Below, piece after piece: positions 1 through 6,266 of a stretch of 6,952 bases of DNA. The DNA comes from an uncultured Parasphingopyxis sp. (GTDB lineage Bacteria; Pseudomonadota; Alphaproteobacteria; Sphingomonadales; Sphingomonadaceae): NCBI GenBank assembly GCA_905479515.1, contig CAJQMX010000327.1, positions 1-6,952 on the forward strand, written 5' to 3'. Each line of letters begins with the position of its first letter. Position 1 is the stretch's first letter. A program made the position numbers and the translations under genes. The notes under the pieces are model-generated. The model searched no databases, was not told where the DNA came from, and saw only the letters and a list, made by a program, of their open reading frames with translations.

Positions 1-524
1 GCGATATTGAGGACATGCGGCGCACGCTGTCTGACGGGCTTGGCGGGGCGGCGGACATGGCCGGGAGCCGGATCGAGAGCGCGTTGTTGCGCGCGGTGCG
101 CACGGGCAAGCTCGGTTTTGACGATCTCAAGCGGACGGCGCTTACGGTGATGACCGACATTGCCCGGGCGGCGATCCGGACCGGGCTGGACTCGCTGTTT
201 TCGGGTGGCGGCAAGGGACAATCCGGGAGCGGGCTCCTCGCGCTTGGCACGCAGCTGGCGAGCGCCTTTCTCGGCGCGCCCGGCCGGTCGACGGGAGGCG
301 CGGTAGCGCAGGGGCGGGCCTATCGTGTGGGCGAACAGGGCCCCGAACTCTTCGTGCCATCATCCAGCGGACGCATTGAAACACTGGCGGGGCCAGGGCC
401 GGGCCGCGATGTGCGGGTGACTATTCACCTCAACGCGCCGCAGGGCAGCGAACCGGAAGCGCTGACCCGATCGGGCAGACAGATCGCCCAGCAGGTCCGC
501 CGCGCGCTCGAACGGTCTGAATAA
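1..524 (+). CDS. GTA/phage tail tape-measure-like protein, C-terminal part (5' partial)
   Basis: The reading frame is open from base 3 to the stop at 522-524 and continues upstream of the window. The ATG at 15 is probably internal: the bases before it encode Asp-Ile-Glu-Asp in frame, and the stretch resembles the interior of the family, so I estimate about 20 residues are missing. Visible hallmarks are the helical block ALLRAVRTGKLGFDDLKR followed by an alanine-rich helix, a glycine-rich linker, then VGEQGPELFVPSSSGRI, typical of short tape-measure or minor tail proteins in alphaproteobacterial GTA clusters. The C-terminus is a charged helix after a short beta segment (DVRVTIHLNAP). Family role: sets or caps tail length inside the tube. 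It is far shorter than normal phage tape measures, as expected for GTAs. The next gene starts 12 bases after its stop. The family call is fairly secure; the exact function is by homology. Confidence 0.85.
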   Translation, partial: DIEDMRRTLSDGLGGAADMAGSRIESALLRAVRTGKLGFDDLKRTALTVMTDIARAAIRTGLDSLFSGGGKGQSGSGLLALGTQLASAFLGAPGRSTGGAVAQGRAYRVGEQGPELFVPSSSGRIETLAGPGPGRDVRVTIHLNAPQGSEPEALTRSGRQIAQQVRRALERSE

Positions 525-536
525 GGGAAGTCCGCC

Positions 537-1943
537 ATGCCCCATTGGCTCGCCAGTCCCGGCGACACGAAGCAGTTCATCCATATCAAACGTTTCGATC
601 CACGTTTCTGGACCGTCAATTTTCCGCAGCCGATGATGGCCTCCGTCGTTACAACCGGGGCGGCGGCACTGCGTATCGATGCCGTTTTTTATAAAGCAGA
701 CGAACTGGCTGGGCTGATCTGGGAGAGCGAGGATCTCTGGGATCATCCGCTGCTCGCCTATGAAACGGGGCGCGATTACCGGGGGCTCACGCTTAGTTTC
801 CACTGGCAGTCGGACGGGATCATGCCGCTCGATGCGCTTCATGGCCCGACGCTGACCATTGAAGGGCGGGATGAAGCAGGCGATCCGCGCAACTGGTATG
901 TGCGCCTGTGGAATTATGCGAGCGGCACGAATGAGGATGCCGATATCCTGCTTGATTTCGATGCGCTGGATGGCGGCTTTATGTTGCCGGGTGAAGCCGA
1001 CCCGGTCTGGGCCGGGGATGTTGACCGGCTGTTTATCTCGCTCGTACCGCCCGGTTATACAGCCACGAATACGCCCCTTGCCGCGCCCGCTGAAGCATGG
1101 GTGGAGCTGACCGGCATATCCTGCACCGGCGGGGGGGCCACAATCCGGATCGGCGATACTTTGCTCCCCGAACATGGCCTGCGCATCGCGACCGGTTATG
1201 ATGACGCCTACAACCAGACACCGGCCCGGCTGCTGCGCAATGCGCTGCATCTCGGCTATAGGGACACGATCAATCATTATGTCGGGATGAGCCATTATTA
1301 CCGGCTCGAATATTATGGCTGGGCCGGGGGGCTGTATGTCACCCTGACCGGCGGTGTGCTCAATGCGCCGTGCGCGGCTTGGCATGCGGATTTTGCTGCA
1401 CGGGCAAAAACGCTTGGTTATGCGCTGATCTTCTCCCTCTCATATGAATTGTTCGACGCAATATGCTTTGGGGACTGGAAGCAGCGCGATGAGCTTGGTA
1501 ATCCGGCTTTGACCGGCTGGGTTCCTCCGTCGACGCTGTTATCTCCGGCGAGCAGTGGCGGGATGAACTTTCTGAAAGCCGCAGCCCAGGCGTTTGTCGC
1601 GATCCTCCAAGGCGCAGGGCAGCCGGTTCATTTTCAGATTGGCGAACCCTGGTGGTGGATCACCCTCGACGGCGATGCGCCTGATCAGCAGGTCCGGCGG
1701 ATCATCTATCCGGTATCGGGGTCTGTTCGTGTTTCGATTGACGATGCCGAGCAAGCGAGCGGCTGGATCGTCGAGGATGGCGCGATCCTGTTCGATACGC
1801 CGCCCGAAGCGGATGTGGAGATTCGCGCTGGTTATCTGTTCGATGTGCCGGTGCGCTTTGCCGACGACCGGCTTGAAATCAGCCGCGCGACCTTTTTGGC
1901 AGGTGAAGCCGTCAGCGTGCCGCTCATCGAAATTCGTTCATAA
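537..1943 (+). CDS. DUF2460 (TIGR02217-like) distal tail protein with N-terminal beta-sandwich and partial TIM-barrel region; apparently internally deleted
   Basis: A 468-residue protein. ATG 537 is preceded by a purine-rich site (aagggaag, 523-530) at good spacing. Residues 1 to about 210 (start MPHWLASPGD) look like a beta-rich domain with aromatic motifs such as RNWYVRLWNYASG. Residues about 215-375 look like the first half of a glycosidase-type TIM barrel (INHYVGMSHYYRLE, SLSYELFDA, HFQIGEPWWW). Residues about 387-468 match the end of DUF2460 (PVSGSVRVS, LFDVPVRFADDRLEISRATF, VPLIEIRS). In RcGTA the DUF2460 protein (g12) forms the distal tail ring and is only about 210 residues. Sphingomonad homologues I remember are much longer, about 750-800, carrying a full barrel plus a full DUF2460. 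Here the second half of the barrel and the first part of DUF2460, including its GxE/ERR-type segment, are absent, with the join near residues 375-387. I infer an in-frame deletion of roughly 300 residues. Function is therefore uncertain. Confidence 0.8.
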   Translation: MPHWLASPGDTKQFIHIKRFDPRFWTVNFPQPMMASVVTTGAAALRIDAVFYKADELAGLIWESEDLWDHPLLAYETGRDYRGLTLSFHWQSDGIMPLDALHGPTLTIEGRDEAGDPRNWYVRLWNYASGTNEDADILLDFDALDGGFMLPGEADPVWAGDVDRLFISLVPPGYTATNTPLAAPAEAWVELTGISCTGGGATIRIGDTLLPEHGLRIATGYDDAYNQTPARLLRNALHLGYRDTINHYVGMSHYYRLEYYGWAGGLYVTLTGGVLNAPCAAWHADFAARAKTLGYALIFSLSYELFDAICFGDWKQRDELGNPALTGWVPPSTLLSPASSGGMNFLKAAAQAFVAILQGAGQPVHFQIGEPWWWITLDGDAPDQQVRRIIYPVSGSVRVSIDDAEQASGWIVEDGAILFDTPPEADVEIRAGYLFDVPVRFADDRLEISRATFLAGEAVSVPLIEIRS

Positions 1944-1975
1944 CCCCTCTCTCTTGAGGAGAAGAAGGACAGCGC

Positions 1976-2797
1976 ATGATCACATTCCTCTCGCTTCCGG
2001 TTACCACCATCGCCTTTTGCTGGCGGCTTTCGCGCCGTGATGGTGTGACGCTTGGTTTTACAACCCATGACCGCGATCTTGTAATTGATGGCCTCACCTA
2101 TAGCGCGGCGCCGGGAATGCTGCCTTCGGCGGTGAGGCTCAGCGGTGGTCTGGATGCGGATTCCATGGATGTGTCGGGCGCACTGACCAGTGAGGCGATC
2201 ACCGAGCAGGATCTTGTAGCTGGGCGCTGGGACGGCGCGGCGGTCCGGCTCTTTACCGTCGATTGGGAAGTGCTGGATGGGGAAATGCTTTTGCTTGCGC
2301 GCGGCGAACTCGGGGCCGTCTCGATCGAAGGGGATGGATTTACAGCGGAACTGAAAGGTCCTGCTGCTGTTCTCGAAAGACCGGTGAGCGAACTGACGTC
2401 GCCCGAATGCCGGGCGCGCTTTGGCGATACCCGTTGTAGGGTCGATCTAGCGCCGCATAGCCGTATCACGATCATAGATTCGGTAGTTGGTGCCGTAACG
2501 ATGGATGTGGCCAGTGCTGCTGCAACGCCCAATGCCTATGGATATGGCAGACTGCGCTGGCTGGACGGAGATAATAGCGGGCTCAGCAATATGATCCTGC
2601 GATCTGATGGCAATCGCCTGACGTTGCGTGAAGCGCCCGCCTTTGAGGTTTCATCGGGAACCCTGGTCGAGATTGTGGAGGGATGTGATCGCATATTCGC
2701 GACCTGCCGCGACCGATTTTCCAATGCCGAAAATTTTCGCGGGGAACCCCATCTGCCGGGGAATGACCTGCTGACCCGCTATCCGGGGGCGAGCTGA
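1976..2797 (+). CDS. DUF2163 / phage BR0599 family (TIGR02218-like) tail hub protein
   Basis: A 273-residue protein of normal family length. ATG 1976 follows a purine-rich ribosome site (gaggagaagaagga, 1956-1969). The N-terminal part (FCWRLSRRDGVTLGFTTHDRDL, in two adjoining pieces at residues 14-35) is the DUF2163 signature. The C-terminal part has the BR0599 motif FSNAENFRGEPHLPGNDLL (residues 248-266). Cysteines at 145, 154, 237 and 244 form two pairs (SPECRARFGDTRC and GCDRIFATC). Homologues of lambda gpL, to which this family is related, use four cysteines to hold an iron-sulfur cluster, so the same is plausible here. In RcGTA the equivalent, g13, is the baseplate hub joining the distal ring to the megatron. 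The stop codon overlaps the next start by one base (TGATG at 2795-2799), which suggests translational coupling to the peptidase. Confidence 0.92.
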   Translation: MITFLSLPVTTIAFCWRLSRRDGVTLGFTTHDRDLVIDGLTYSAAPGMLPSAVRLSGGLDADSMDVSGALTSEAITEQDLVAGRWDGAAVRLFTVDWEVLDGEMLLLARGELGAVSIEGDGFTAELKGPAAVLERPVSELTSPECRARFGDTRCRVDLAPHSRITIIDSVVGAVTMDVASAAATPNAYGYGRLRWLDGDNSGLSNMILRSDGNRLTLREAPAFEVSSGTLVEIVEGCDRIFATCRDRFSNAENFRGEPHLPGNDLLTRYPGAS

Positions 2798-3333
2798 TGG
2801 TCGCTAAATGCGCTCACGCTGAGCCTGTCGGGGGGGGGGCTTATCGTCGGAGAGCCACCCTTCGACAGGCTCAGGGTGAGCGCGAGGGAAAGGCCCGGGA
2901 CGGGTGTGAGGAAACCGCCGCAGCCATCGCCACGGTCGCGCGCGTCTGTGTCGGTGCGCGCTTCCGGTTTCAGGGACGCGATCCGGCAATCGGGCTCGAT
3001 TGCGTGGGGCTTGCCGATTTTGTCTATCGGACAGTGGGGGCAGAGCCAGTGCTGCCTGCCGGCTATGCTTTGCGCGGCGGGGATGTTCGCGACGCCGAGG
3101 CATGGCTCTCCGCCAGCGGCTTTGTGTCTATTGGCGAACCCGCTGCACGTGCGGGCGACCTGCTGGTCCTGCGTCCGGGTGCGCGGCAGCTCCATCTCGC
3201 TGTCCATAGTGGCACCGGTTTCATTCATGCCGATCTTGGTCTGCGCCGCGTGGTCGAAACGCCGGGGCGGCCAATCTGGCCATTGCTCGCCATTTGGCGG
3301 TGGCGACCAGATCCTGCCGAACGGAAACACTGA
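2797..3333 (+). CDS. NlpC/P60 family tail-associated cell wall peptidase (TIGR02219-like) with unusual N-terminal extension
   Basis: A 178-residue protein, equivalent to RcGTA g14, expected to cut peptidoglycan peptide cross-bridges so the tail can pass the wall. The catalytic cysteine is Cys69 in GLDCVGLADF; the catalytic histidine is probably His133 in QLHLAV, with His144 (FIHAD) as the third residue. The family core begins around residue 41 (AAAIATVAR). Residues about 5-38 are foreign to the family: they are the translation of a palindromic repeat plus a ten-G run and give the peptide TLRQAQGERE. I found no in-frame ATG, GTG or TTG between 2797 and the Cys69 codon, so the repeat must be translated if the enzyme is made. 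The start overlaps the previous stop by one base. The ORF is open and the catalytic residues are intact, so activity is possible, but expression may be reduced by the hairpin. Confidence 0.88.
   Translation: MVAKCAHAEPVGGGAYRRRATLRQAQGEREGKARDGCEETAAAIATVARVCVGARFRFQGRDPAIGLDCVGLADFVYRTVGAEPVLPAGYALRGGDVRDAEAWLSASGFVSIGEPAARAGDLLVLRPGARQLHLAVHSGTGFIHADLGLRRVVETPGRPIWPLLAIWRWRPDPAERKH
2811..2882. repeat. Palindromic (REP-like) repeat pair inside the peptidase gene
   Basis: Two arms face each other: 2811-2830 (CGCTCACGCTGAGCCTGTCG) and 2863-2882 (CGACAGGCTCAGGGTGAGCG). They are reverse complements except for one G/G mismatch (2818 with 2875). In RNA the stem can extend to 2811-2835 with 2858-2882, using two G-U pairs and three G-C pairs. 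The right arm with its flank CCCTTCGACAGGCTCAGGGT matches a short palindromic repeat that I recall as scattered through sphingomonad genomes, normally between genes. It sits 14 bases after the peptidase start codon and is in frame. The true outer ends of the inserted element cannot be fixed without a copy-free relative. Confidence 0.8.
2830..2839 (+). repeat. Homopolymer run of ten G in coding sequence
   Basis: Ten consecutive G lie at the start of the loop of the palindromic repeat and encode part of Val-Gly-Gly-Gly-Ala (residues 11-15) of the peptidase. Gain or loss of one G would shift the frame before the catalytic cysteine and abolish the enzyme. The left arm of the repeat probably derived from a sequence with AA where two of these Gs now lie, which lengthened the run. 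It may be a slippage hot spot or a base-calling problem. Confidence 0.9.
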
Positions 3334-3336
3334 ACC

Positions 3337-5535
3337 ATGGCAACATTAATATTGAGCACGGTCGGAACCGCTCTGTTGGGCCCGATCGGCGGCGCAATTG
3401 GCGCGGTCATCGGTCAGCAGATCGACAATGAGGTATTCAAGCCCAAGGGCAGGGAAGGGCCTCGCCTCAACGATCTCAGGCTTCAAACATCCGCTTACGG
3501 CACGCCGCTCCCGAAGATTTTCGGGACCATGCGGGTCGCGGGAACAGTCGTCTGGGCGACGGACTTGCAGGAAGACCGCACCAAGGAGGGCGGCGGCAAG
3601 GGAAGACCGAGCACAACGACCTATAGTTATAGTGCGTCTTTTGCCGTGGCGTTGTCGGCCCGGCCGATCCGCGCTGTCCACCGGATCTGGGCAGACGGCA
3701 AACTGTTGCGCGGTGCGGCTGATGATTTCAAAAGCGAAACCGGTTTTCGATTGCATCTGGGCGGAGAGGATCAGGCCGTTGATCCGCTAATTGCTTCCGC
3801 TGAAGGTGTCGGCGGATCTCCGGCCTATCGCGGTATGGCGCTGGCGGTTTTTGAACATTGCCAGCTAGCCGATTTCGGCAATCGCATCCCCTCGCTAACC
3901 TTCGAGGTTGAAGCGGATGAAGATGCGGCTTCTTTCGTGACTGTTATCGAAGAGCTGAGCGCAGGGCAGGCGACCGCAGACAGCAGCGCAACACTCAGCG
4001 GTTATGCCGGACATGGCAGCGATGTGCGCGGCGCGGTGGAAACACTGGTCGCGGCGCTTCCCCATCACCTTGTCGATGCCGCCGATACGCTTCGCTTTTC
4101 CGATGTGCTCCCCGAGCCTTTGATGCTTGACGAAAATGCACTTGGTGCCAAGCCCGGGGAGCAAGGTGCGGCGCGGTATCAGATGGAAAGGCAGGGGGCT
4201 GACAAGGCACCCGCCGAAATCGCGCTGCGCTATTATGAGCCGGATCGTGACTATCAGACGGGCTTGCAGCGGGCCTGGACGGAAGGGCCGGGCCAGTCAT
4301 CCGAGCGTATCGATCTTCCGGCAACGCTCTCCGCACCCCGCGCAAAAGCAATTGCCGAAGCGCGGCTAGAACGGGTGTGGACCGAGAAAGCGAGCGCATC
4401 GATAATGCTGCCCTGGTCGGCAATGGCCTTTCGGCCGGGCGATGCGATAGAGATTCCTGGCCATGCCGGATCATGGCGGGTCGCCGGGTTCAATCTGGAG
4501 CGGATGGCGGTATCCCTTGATTGTGTGCGGGCAGTTACGGCCAGCGCCTTGATCGCCGATGCCGCAGCTCCTGGCCGGGTGGTTGCCGACCCCGACCTAG
4601 AACATGGCCCTACGCATCTCGAACTGCTCGATCTTCCCGCATTGGGGGACAATCTTGATACCGCGCCTCGCCTATTGGTTGCCGCTGCAGGGCCGTCGCC
4701 GGGATGGCGGTCGGCCAACCTCCAACTCAGCTTGGATGGCGGCGCGAGCTTTGAATCCCTGGGTCGCACGGCACCTCCGGCCATCATGGGAGAGGCGCTC
4801 ACTGTGCTTGAGCCCGGACAATCAGCGTTGCTCGATACGGTCGGCGCGGTGGAGGTGGGCCTGTTGAATGCAGATATGTGGCTCAGCGGAACGACGGATG
4901 CCGCACTCGTGGCCGGCGGCAATCTCGCCATATTGGGGGATGAGCTATTCCAGTTCGGGGCCGCCGAAGCGCTTGGCGAGAACCAGTTTCGTCTGTCACG
5001 CCTTTTACGGGGGCGGCGAGGCACAGAATGGGCGATGGCGACACATTCCCTGGACGAGCGATTCGTCCTGCTTGATCCGCACACGGTGAAATCTCTGGAC
5101 GTGCCGGGATCGGCCATTGGCGGTACGGCTGAATTGCTTGCGACGGGTCTGGGAGATTCGGAGGCTCCCGCATCGGCCAGCGATTCTATTCGCGGGCGGT
5201 CGGTTAGGCCGCCAGCCCCCGTCCATTTGTCGGCTTTTCGCCAGGAAGACGGAGCGATTCATTTTGCATGGATCCGGCGCAGTCGCATCGGCTGGGCCTG
5301 GATATCGGGCGGGGAGGTGCCGCTGGGGGAGGAAGAGGAACGGTGGAGGGTCGTCATCGAGCCGACCTCCGGGCAATCGCGGACGGTGGAAACCGGCGAT
5401 TCGTTCCTGGTCTATTCTGCCGCCGAACAGCTGGCGGACGGCACTGATGCCGTTGATACATTCGCGCTGTCAGTCGCCCAGCTTGGCGTGATTGCAGAAT
5501 CGGATCCCGCGGCCAGCTTCATTTTCCATATATAA
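3337..5535 (+). CDS. GTA-type host specificity / tail tip 'megatron' protein (Phage-tail_3 family), short form without central TIM barrel
   Basis: A 732-residue protein, equivalent to RcGTA g15. It starts 3 bases after the peptidase stop, with only a weak upstream ribosome site, so coupling is likely. The N-terminus has a glycine/alanine-rich hydrophobic stretch (residues 4-27, VGTALLGPIGGAIGAVIG) followed by the family motif IFGTMRVAGTVVWATD (61-76), GGGKGR (85-90), TYSYSASFAVAL (95-106) and RIWADGKLLRG (116-126). Residues about 275-400 fit the Phage-tail_3 hub domain (ADKAPAEIALRYYEPDRDYQ). Late motifs are FRLSRLLRGRRGTEWA (551-566), RPPAPVHL and RRSRIGWAW (647-655). RcGTA g15 is about 1,300 residues with a GTA_TIM barrel after the N-terminal domain; here residues about 195-275 join the two flanking parts directly with no barrel. 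The role is the central tail spike that contacts the cell envelope and guides DNA. I see no frameshift. Confidence 0.9.
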   Translation: MATLILSTVGTALLGPIGGAIGAVIGQQIDNEVFKPKGREGPRLNDLRLQTSAYGTPLPKIFGTMRVAGTVVWATDLQEDRTKEGGGKGRPSTTTYSYSASFAVALSARPIRAVHRIWADGKLLRGAADDFKSETGFRLHLGGEDQAVDPLIASAEGVGGSPAYRGMALAVFEHCQLADFGNRIPSLTFEVEADEDAASFVTVIEELSAGQATADSSATLSGYAGHGSDVRGAVETLVAALPHHLVDAADTLRFSDVLPEPLMLDENALGAKPGEQGAARYQMERQGADKAPAEIALRYYEPDRDYQTGLQRAWTEGPGQSSERIDLPATLSAPRAKAIAEARLERVWTEKASASIMLPWSAMAFRPGDAIEIPGHAGSWRVAGFNLERMAVSLDCVRAVTASALIADAAAPGRVVADPDLEHGPTHLELLDLPALGDNLDTAPRLLVAAAGPSPGWRSANLQLSLDGGASFESLGRTAPPAIMGEALTVLEPGQSALLDTVGAVEVGLLNADMWLSGTTDAALVAGGNLAILGDELFQFGAAEALGENQFRLSRLLRGRRGTEWAMATHSLDERFVLLDPHTVKSLDVPGSAIGGTAELLATGLGDSEAPASASDSIRGRSVRPPAPVHLSAFRQEDGAIHFAWIRRSRIGWAWISGGEVPLGEEEERWRVVIEPTSGQSRTVETGDSFLVYSAAEQLADGTDAVDTFALSVAQLGVIAESDPAASFIFHI

Positions 5536-5549
5536 GAAGGTGTAGGTTT

Positions 5550-6050
5550 ATGACTGACGCAACTGCACGTTTCGGGCTGCCATTCATTCAGCCAGGTCAG
5601 GCCCAAAAGGAGCTTTTCCATAACGAAGCGCTCGCACTCCTTGATGCTGTGGTCCACCCGGCGGCCGAGACACGGGGCGATACTGTTCCGCCGTCGAGCC
5701 CTGTTGTCGGGCAGGGGTGGATCATCGGTGCATCGCCGACCGGCGATTGGGCCGGCCAATCGGAAAAGCTGGCGATCTGGACCAGCGGAGGGTGGCGCTT
5801 TGCCGAACCGGTGGAAGGAATGCAGATATGGCTGCGCGATTCCGGTGTGTTTTCCTTCTGGAATGGGTCGGAATGGCGCGATGGCCGACAGGTTTGCGAT
5901 GCTCTTGTAATTGCGGGCCAAACTGTTGTTCTGGAGCAACAGGGCGCGGTGTCCGATGCCTCTGGTGGTGCCAATATCGACGTAGAAGCGCGGTCTGTGA
6001 TCACGTCCATACTTGAGGCTTTGCGCACTCACGGACTAATCGCGACATAA
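5550..6050 (+). CDS. DUF2793 domain protein, tail-cluster accessory / possible receptor-contact protein
   Basis: A 166-residue protein. ATG 5550 is preceded by AGAAGG (5535-5540), which shares its first base with the previous stop. The N-terminal hallmark is RFGLPFIQPGQAQKELFHNEA (residues 7-27, here spanning two adjacent motifs, RFGLPFIQPG and QAQKELFHNEA), typical of DUF2793. Aromatic repeats follow (GQGWIIGASPTGDW, KLAIWTSGGWRFAEP, GVFSFWNGSEWRDG), resembling short beta-repeat carbohydrate- or surface-binding folds. The C-terminus has a helical tail (EARSVITSILEALRTHGLI). DUF2793 genes are often found right after the megatron gene in alphaproteobacterial GTA or prophage clusters, so a role at the tail tip or fibre is an inference; no biochemical role is established that I know of. 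It is the last gene of the operon: an intergenic gap of 237 bases follows. Confidence 0.88.
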   Translation: MTDATARFGLPFIQPGQAQKELFHNEALALLDAVVHPAAETRGDTVPPSSPVVGQGWIIGASPTGDWAGQSEKLAIWTSGGWRFAEPVEGMQIWLRDSGVFSFWNGSEWRDGRQVCDALVIAGQTVVLEQQGAVSDASGGANIDVEARSVITSILEALRTHGLIAT

Positions 6051-6096
6051 TCTAACGAAAAATCACAACTAACTAACCAAGTTTCCTTGCTACTAT

Positions 6097-6127
6097 GCAA
6101 CCTTATCGCCATAGAGGCGTTAGTTGC
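6097..6127 (+). terminator. Candidate stem-loop terminator after the tail operon (weak)
   Basis: GCAAC (6097-6101) can pair with GTTGC (6123-6127), and further in TA with TA and CGCC (6107-6110) with GGCG (6116-6119) around the loop ATAGA. The stem is interrupted by a small interior loop and a T/T mismatch. TTTGTT follows, not a clean T run. It lies 46 bases after the DUF2793 stop, a sensible place for a transcript end, but the structure is weak. An overlapping alternative pairs CAACTAAC (6066-6073) with GTTAGTTG (6119-6126). Confidence 0.3.
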
Positions 6128-6168
6128 TTTGTTGCTGTATGTCGTCCTTGGCGTTCATCGTCATTTGA

Positions 6169-6193
6169 TTGCTCAAATGCGGCATTTTGGCAA
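6169..6193. promoter_or_regulatory. 25-bp imperfect palindrome, possible operator
   Basis: The sequence is symmetric about G6181: TTGC-TC-AAATGC-G-GCATTT-TG-GCAA, where AAATGC/GCATTT and TTGC/GCAA are perfect inverted repeats and only the TC/TG dinucleotides break the symmetry. A one-base centre does not suit an RNA hairpin but suits binding of a dimeric regulator to DNA. It lies about 95-120 bases before the outer membrane protein start, in the region where a promoter is expected. No regulator family is recognised from the half site. Confidence 0.35.
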
Positions 6194-6206
6194 CAGATAC
6201 CCTAAT

Positions 6207-6224
6207 TGTCCGCTTGCGTGGACA
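6207..6224. other. Small stem-loop TGTCCGC-TTGC-GTGGACA
   Basis: Seven pairs (one of them G-U) around a four-base loop TTGC. No T run follows closely (GTCTGGTTTCG comes next), so it is a poor intrinsic terminator. It may be part of the leader of the downstream gene or of no significance. Confidence 0.25.
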
Positions 6225-6249
6225 GTCTGGTTTCGATATTGGTTTTGGT

Positions 6250-6266
6250 ATTCCTACGCTAGGAAT
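6250..6266 (+). promoter_or_regulatory. Perfect 7-bp stem-loop just upstream of the ribosome site of the outer membrane protein gene
   Basis: ATTCCTA (6250-6256), loop CGC, TAGGAAT (6260-6266). It ends eight bases before the purine-rich ribosome site at 6274 and 21 bases before the ATG at 6288. Such leader hairpins can protect mRNA of abundant outer membrane proteins or modulate initiation; that role here is inference. Confidence 0.35.

Noticed and set aside
15..17. ATG at 15 as the true start of the first gene
   Set aside because: The frame is open upstream to the window edge, the GAGG at 9-12 is too close to serve as a ribosome site, and the residues fit the interior of the tape-measure-like family.
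360..1385. A long open frame of 341 codons on the minus strand opposite the DUF2460 protein gene
   Set aside because: It is fully antisense to a gene with recognisable homology, has no plausible domain, and is arginine/proline/isoleucine-rich as expected from reading such codons backwards.
2876..3349. A 157-codon plus-strand frame overlapping the peptidase gene
   Set aside because: It lacks the DCVGL and QLHLAV catalytic motifs, which are in the frame starting at 2797; serine/arginine-rich shadow.
4254..5117. A 287-codon minus-strand frame opposite the megatron gene
   Set aside because: Its serine/arginine/alanine-rich, low-complexity composition is typical of an antisense shadow, and the sense strand carries clear family motifs.
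6207..6224. Stem-loop as an intrinsic terminator of the tail operon
   Set aside because: No T run follows; kept only as a low-confidence structure.
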